DNA from: 66-474 sp050738155 | Lineage (GTDB): Bacteria > Pseudomonadota > Gammaproteobacteria > Xanthomonadales > Rhodanobacteraceae | NCBI GenBank assembly: GCA_050738155.1 | Contig: JBOHYW010000080.1 | Location: 1 to 15,297, forward strand | Direction of reading: 5' to 3' | DNA length: 15,297 nucleotides | Shown here: one piece after another, positions 13,251-15,297 of the stretch | Layout of the letters: the number at the start of each line of letters is the position of its first letter | How positions within the stretch are numbered: position 1 is the first letter of the stretch | The notes under the pieces: model-generated | Databases searched by the model: none | Told to the model about the DNA's origin: nothing | What the model saw: only the letters and a program-made list of their open reading frames with translations | Program-made: the position numbers and the translations under genes

Positions 13251-15119
13251 GTGGCGGACGGTCGCGGCCTGCTCGAAGAGCTGAAGCGGCGCCATGTATG
13301 GCGTGTCGCGATTGCCTACGCAGTCGTGGGCTGGCTGCTGGTGCAGATTGCCACGCAGGTCTTTCCATTCTTCAACATTCCCGACTGGGCGGTGCGTCTG
13401 GTCGTGATCCTGATCGTGCTCGGCTTTCCGGCCGCGCTGGCCTGTGCATGGGTGTACGAACTGACGCCCGCAGGCATCCGCCGTACCGAACCGGCCGATT
13501 CACCGGCGGCGCGGCCTGCGCATGAACAGTATTCCGTGGGCCAAAAGCTCAATGCGATCATCGTCACGGTGCTGGTGTTGGCGGTGGCGCTGTTGGGTTG
13601 GCGGTTGTATGCAGTGCGGCACGCAATGGAGCCTGCGCCGATCGCTGCCGCGACCGCGGCAAAATCCCCGGCTGCCGTCGCCGAAGCGGCGGCATCCGAT
13701 CCACACGTGACGCAAGCTGTCCCGGCGAAATCCGTCGCGGTGTTGCCGTTCGCCAACGAGAGCGACAACAAGGACGAACAGTTTTTCTCCGACGGCCTTT
13801 CCGGAGACCTGATCACCGCGCTGTCGCAATTCGCGGGATTGAAGGTGATCAGCCGCCACTCGGCATTCGAGTTTCGCAACAGCAAGGAAAGCGAGCGTGA
13901 GATCGGCCGCAAACTGGGCGTCGCGCACCTGCTCGAAGGCAGTGTGCAGCGCGCGGGTGACGAGGTGCGGATCACCGCGACGCTGGTGAACGCGTCCGAT
14001 GGCACGGTGCTGTGGACGCAGCGTTACGACAGGCCGTACTCGGATCTGTTCGCGCTGCAGGATGCCATCACCGATGCCGTGGCCGGCGCATTGAAGGCGA
14101 AGCTGCTGACCGCGCCGGGCGCGGTGGGACAGAGCGATCGCCCGCCCAACGGCAGCGTCGCGGCGTATACGGCATACCAGCATGGCAAGGCGTACTACGC
14201 CCTCAGCAATGAAACTGGCGACCGTCGGGCCATCAAGGCTTTCGGCGAGGCTATCCGCCTCGACCCGCGTTATGCGGCCGCCTACGCGGGGTTATCCAAC
14301 GCGTGGCGCGGCTTGGCCGGGCAGAATCTTGGCGGGGCAGAAGCGGTTCGGGCGAATGCCAAGGCGCGTGAGGCGGTGACCACCGCGCTGAGCCTGGATC
14401 CGGATTCGTCGCTGGCGCATCAGGCGCGGGCGTTCTTGCTGCTCGATGTGGACACGGATTGGACCGGTGCCGAAGCTGAAGCTGGACGCGCACTGCAACT
14501 GGCGCCAGGCGATGCCGACGCGAAATTCATGCTGGGCAACCTGCTCGCCACGCTCGGGCACGTCGGACAGGCCGTGCAGCTGACGCGGCAGGCACTGGAC
14601 AGCGATCCACGCCATGCGGGTTGGTACAACTGGCAGGCCACTTACGTGACTGGCCTCGGGCGACTTGACGACGCGAAGCAGGCGATCGATACCGCGACCG
14701 CGTTGCAGCCCGCCGCATCGGGATATTACGAGCAGCTTGCCATCATCGAAATCCTGCGCGGAGACACCCAGGCTGCGCTTGCCGCCGCCCGGAAGGAAAA
14801 CGACAAGACCTGGAGCGAGGCGGCTTTGGCGCTGGCTTTGCAGCCAGGCCCGAACCGTGCCGCTGCCGATGCCGCCCTGCAAACATTGATTGCCGATCAG
14901 TCCAGCATTGCCGCTTACCAGATCGCCGAGGTGTACGCCCTGCGCGGCGACCCGGACAGTACGTTCCGGTGGCTGGAGCATGCGTGGGCCAACCGCGATC
15001 CGGGTATCGGATATCTGCTCTACGATCCGCTGATCCTGCGCTACCGCAACGACCCGCGCTTCGCGGCGTTCTGCAAGAAGGTTGGCCTGCCCACCACCAC
15101 CGACGCCGTGGCGATGTAG
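13251..15119 (+). CDS. Membrane-anchored TolB-like/TPR protein
   Basis: A 622-aa protein with three predicted membrane segments, at about 17-38, 46-67 and 102-120. The opening GLLEELKRRHVWRVAIAYAV (6-25) is the typical N-terminus of this group. A linker rich in Ala and Pro leads to a FlgO/TolB-like domain (about 160-285), starting KSVAVLPFANES and including FFSDGLSGDLITAL and LLEGSVQRAGDEVRIT. The rest, to about 600, is TPR-like helical repeats. Relatives often carry an N-terminal cyclase or winged-helix domain; neither is present. Function is unknown; assembly or signalling at the membrane is a guess. GTG 13251 is chosen because GAGG lies 6 bases upstream and it gives the usual N-terminus. 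Upstream GTG 13125 would add 42 residues starting next to repeat DNA. The TAG stop lies inside a palindrome. Confidence 0.85.
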   Translation: MADGRGLLEELKRRHVWRVAIAYAVVGWLLVQIATQVFPFFNIPDWAVRLVVILIVLGFPAALACAWVYELTPAGIRRTEPADSPAARPAHEQYSVGQKLNAIIVTVLVLAVALLGWRLYAVRHAMEPAPIAAATAAKSPAAVAEAAASDPHVTQAVPAKSVAVLPFANESDNKDEQFFSDGLSGDLITALSQFAGLKVISRHSAFEFRNSKESEREIGRKLGVAHLLEGSVQRAGDEVRITATLVNASDGTVLWTQRYDRPYSDLFALQDAITDAVAGALKAKLLTAPGAVGQSDRPPNGSVAAYTAYQHGKAYYALSNETGDRRAIKAFGEAIRLDPRYAAAYAGLSNAWRGLAGQNLGGAEAVRANAKAREAVTTALSLDPDSSLAHQARAFLLLDVDTDWTGAEAEAGRALQLAPGDADAKFMLGNLLATLGHVGQAVQLTRQALDSDPRHAGWYNWQATYVTGLGRLDDAKQAIDTATALQPAASGYYEQLAIIEILRGDTQAALAAARKENDKTWSEAALALALQPGPNRAAADAALQTLIADQSSIAAYQIAEVYALRGDPDSTFRWLEHAWANRDPGIGYLLYDPLILRYRNDPRFAAFCKKVGLPTTTDAVAM

Positions 15120-15150
15120 GGCGGAATCCGCTACGCGGGTTCCACCCTAC
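15116..15150. repeat. GTAGGG-family hairpin over the TPR-gene stop codon
   Basis: GTAGGGCGGAATCC (15116-15129) pairs with GGGTTCCACCCTAC (15137-15150) in 13 of 14 positions, counting one G-T pair. The TAG stop codon of the preceding gene (15117-15119) is part of the left arm. The ends resemble those of the element at 110-247. It could also act as a terminator or 3' end stabiliser, without a T-run. Confidence 0.65.
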
Positions 15151-15215
15151 GGGGCTCGCTGCGCGGACGCCGCAGGCGTGGGGGGATGCCATGACAACGA
15201 AGTTGGTAATCACAT
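15151..15215. repeat. Half-like copy of the 11094-11216 palindrome, then unassigned DNA
   Basis: GTGGGGGGATG at 15178-15188 resembles the right end of the palindrome at 11094-11216 (GCGGGGGGATG), and the GC-rich bases before it form small palindromes. No gene is recognisable here. Confidence 0.35.
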
Positions 15216-15297
15216 GGACTCGCCCCCGCGCATTCAGGCTTCGATGAGCCAGTGGTGGTGAGCTATAGCTTCCATCACGAAAAGGCGAGGGCGAGCC
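15216..15297. repeat. Inverted repeat cut by the window edge
   Basis: GGACTCGCCCCCGC (15216-15229) faces GCGAGGGCGAGCC (15285-15297) as an imperfect inverted repeat. Inside, GTGGTG (about 15254-15259) faces CATCAC (15273-15278) around the palindrome AGCTATAGCT. It may continue beyond the window. No gene start is supported. Confidence 0.4.

Noticed and set aside
1..15297. CRISPR array, prophage, insertion sequence or defence island
   Set aside because: No regularly spaced repeats, transposase, integrase, nuclease or phage structural gene was seen; the gene content is metabolic and peptidase-related.

Overview
The window is high-GC DNA that reads best as chromosome of a gammaproteobacterium of the Xanthomonadales type (Rhodanobacteraceae or Xanthomonadaceae). 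The clues are a SAM-I riboswitch ahead of a metX-metB-hom operon, a three-pass membrane protein with TolB-like and TPR domains of a kind common in that order, and palindromic repeats in most intergenic gaps. This assignment is inference; there is no rRNA or marker gene to fix it. No CRISPR array, tRNA, insertion sequence, phage gene or integrase was found.

Layout. From 269 to 7432 all genes are on the minus strand: two tandem secreted M20 metallopeptidases of exactly the same length (466 aa each), a secreted protein with an HEXXH zincin signature that I cannot place in a named family, a DUF899 thioredoxin-like protein directly downstream of a PhnB-like VOC protein, and a glutathione S-transferase translationally coupled to a MarR regulator. 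At 7433-7785 lies a divergent control region: a probably leaderless marR promoter on one side and, on the other, a strong sigma70-type promoter, a complete SAM-I riboswitch and a hairpin that hides the metX ribosome binding site. The plus-strand operon metX-metB-hom (7786-11082) follows with gaps of +1 and -4 bases. It converges on an APC-family permease (minus strand, 11233-12846), with a multi-hairpin palindrome between them. The last gene (plus strand, about 13251-15119) encodes the membrane TolB-like/TPR protein, whose stop codon lies inside a dispersed palindrome.

How the genes work together. hom makes homoserine, metX acylates it and metB joins the product to cysteine to give cystathionine, so the operon channels aspartate semialdehyde into methionine. 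SAM, the pathway end signal, should shut it off through the riboswitch. The two M20 enzymes and the HEXXH protein suggest extracytoplasmic peptide degradation, and the permease could import amino acids, though it is not in an operon with them. The MarR/GST and VOC/DUF899 pairs look like small stress or detoxification units.

Most of the window is ordinary metabolism. The points most worth a second look are the met-box-like palindrome just upstream of the riboswitch promoter, the predicted RBS-sequestering hairpin, the unplaced HEXXH protein, and the near-copy of an M20 gene 3' end on the far side of a palindromic element at the left edge.
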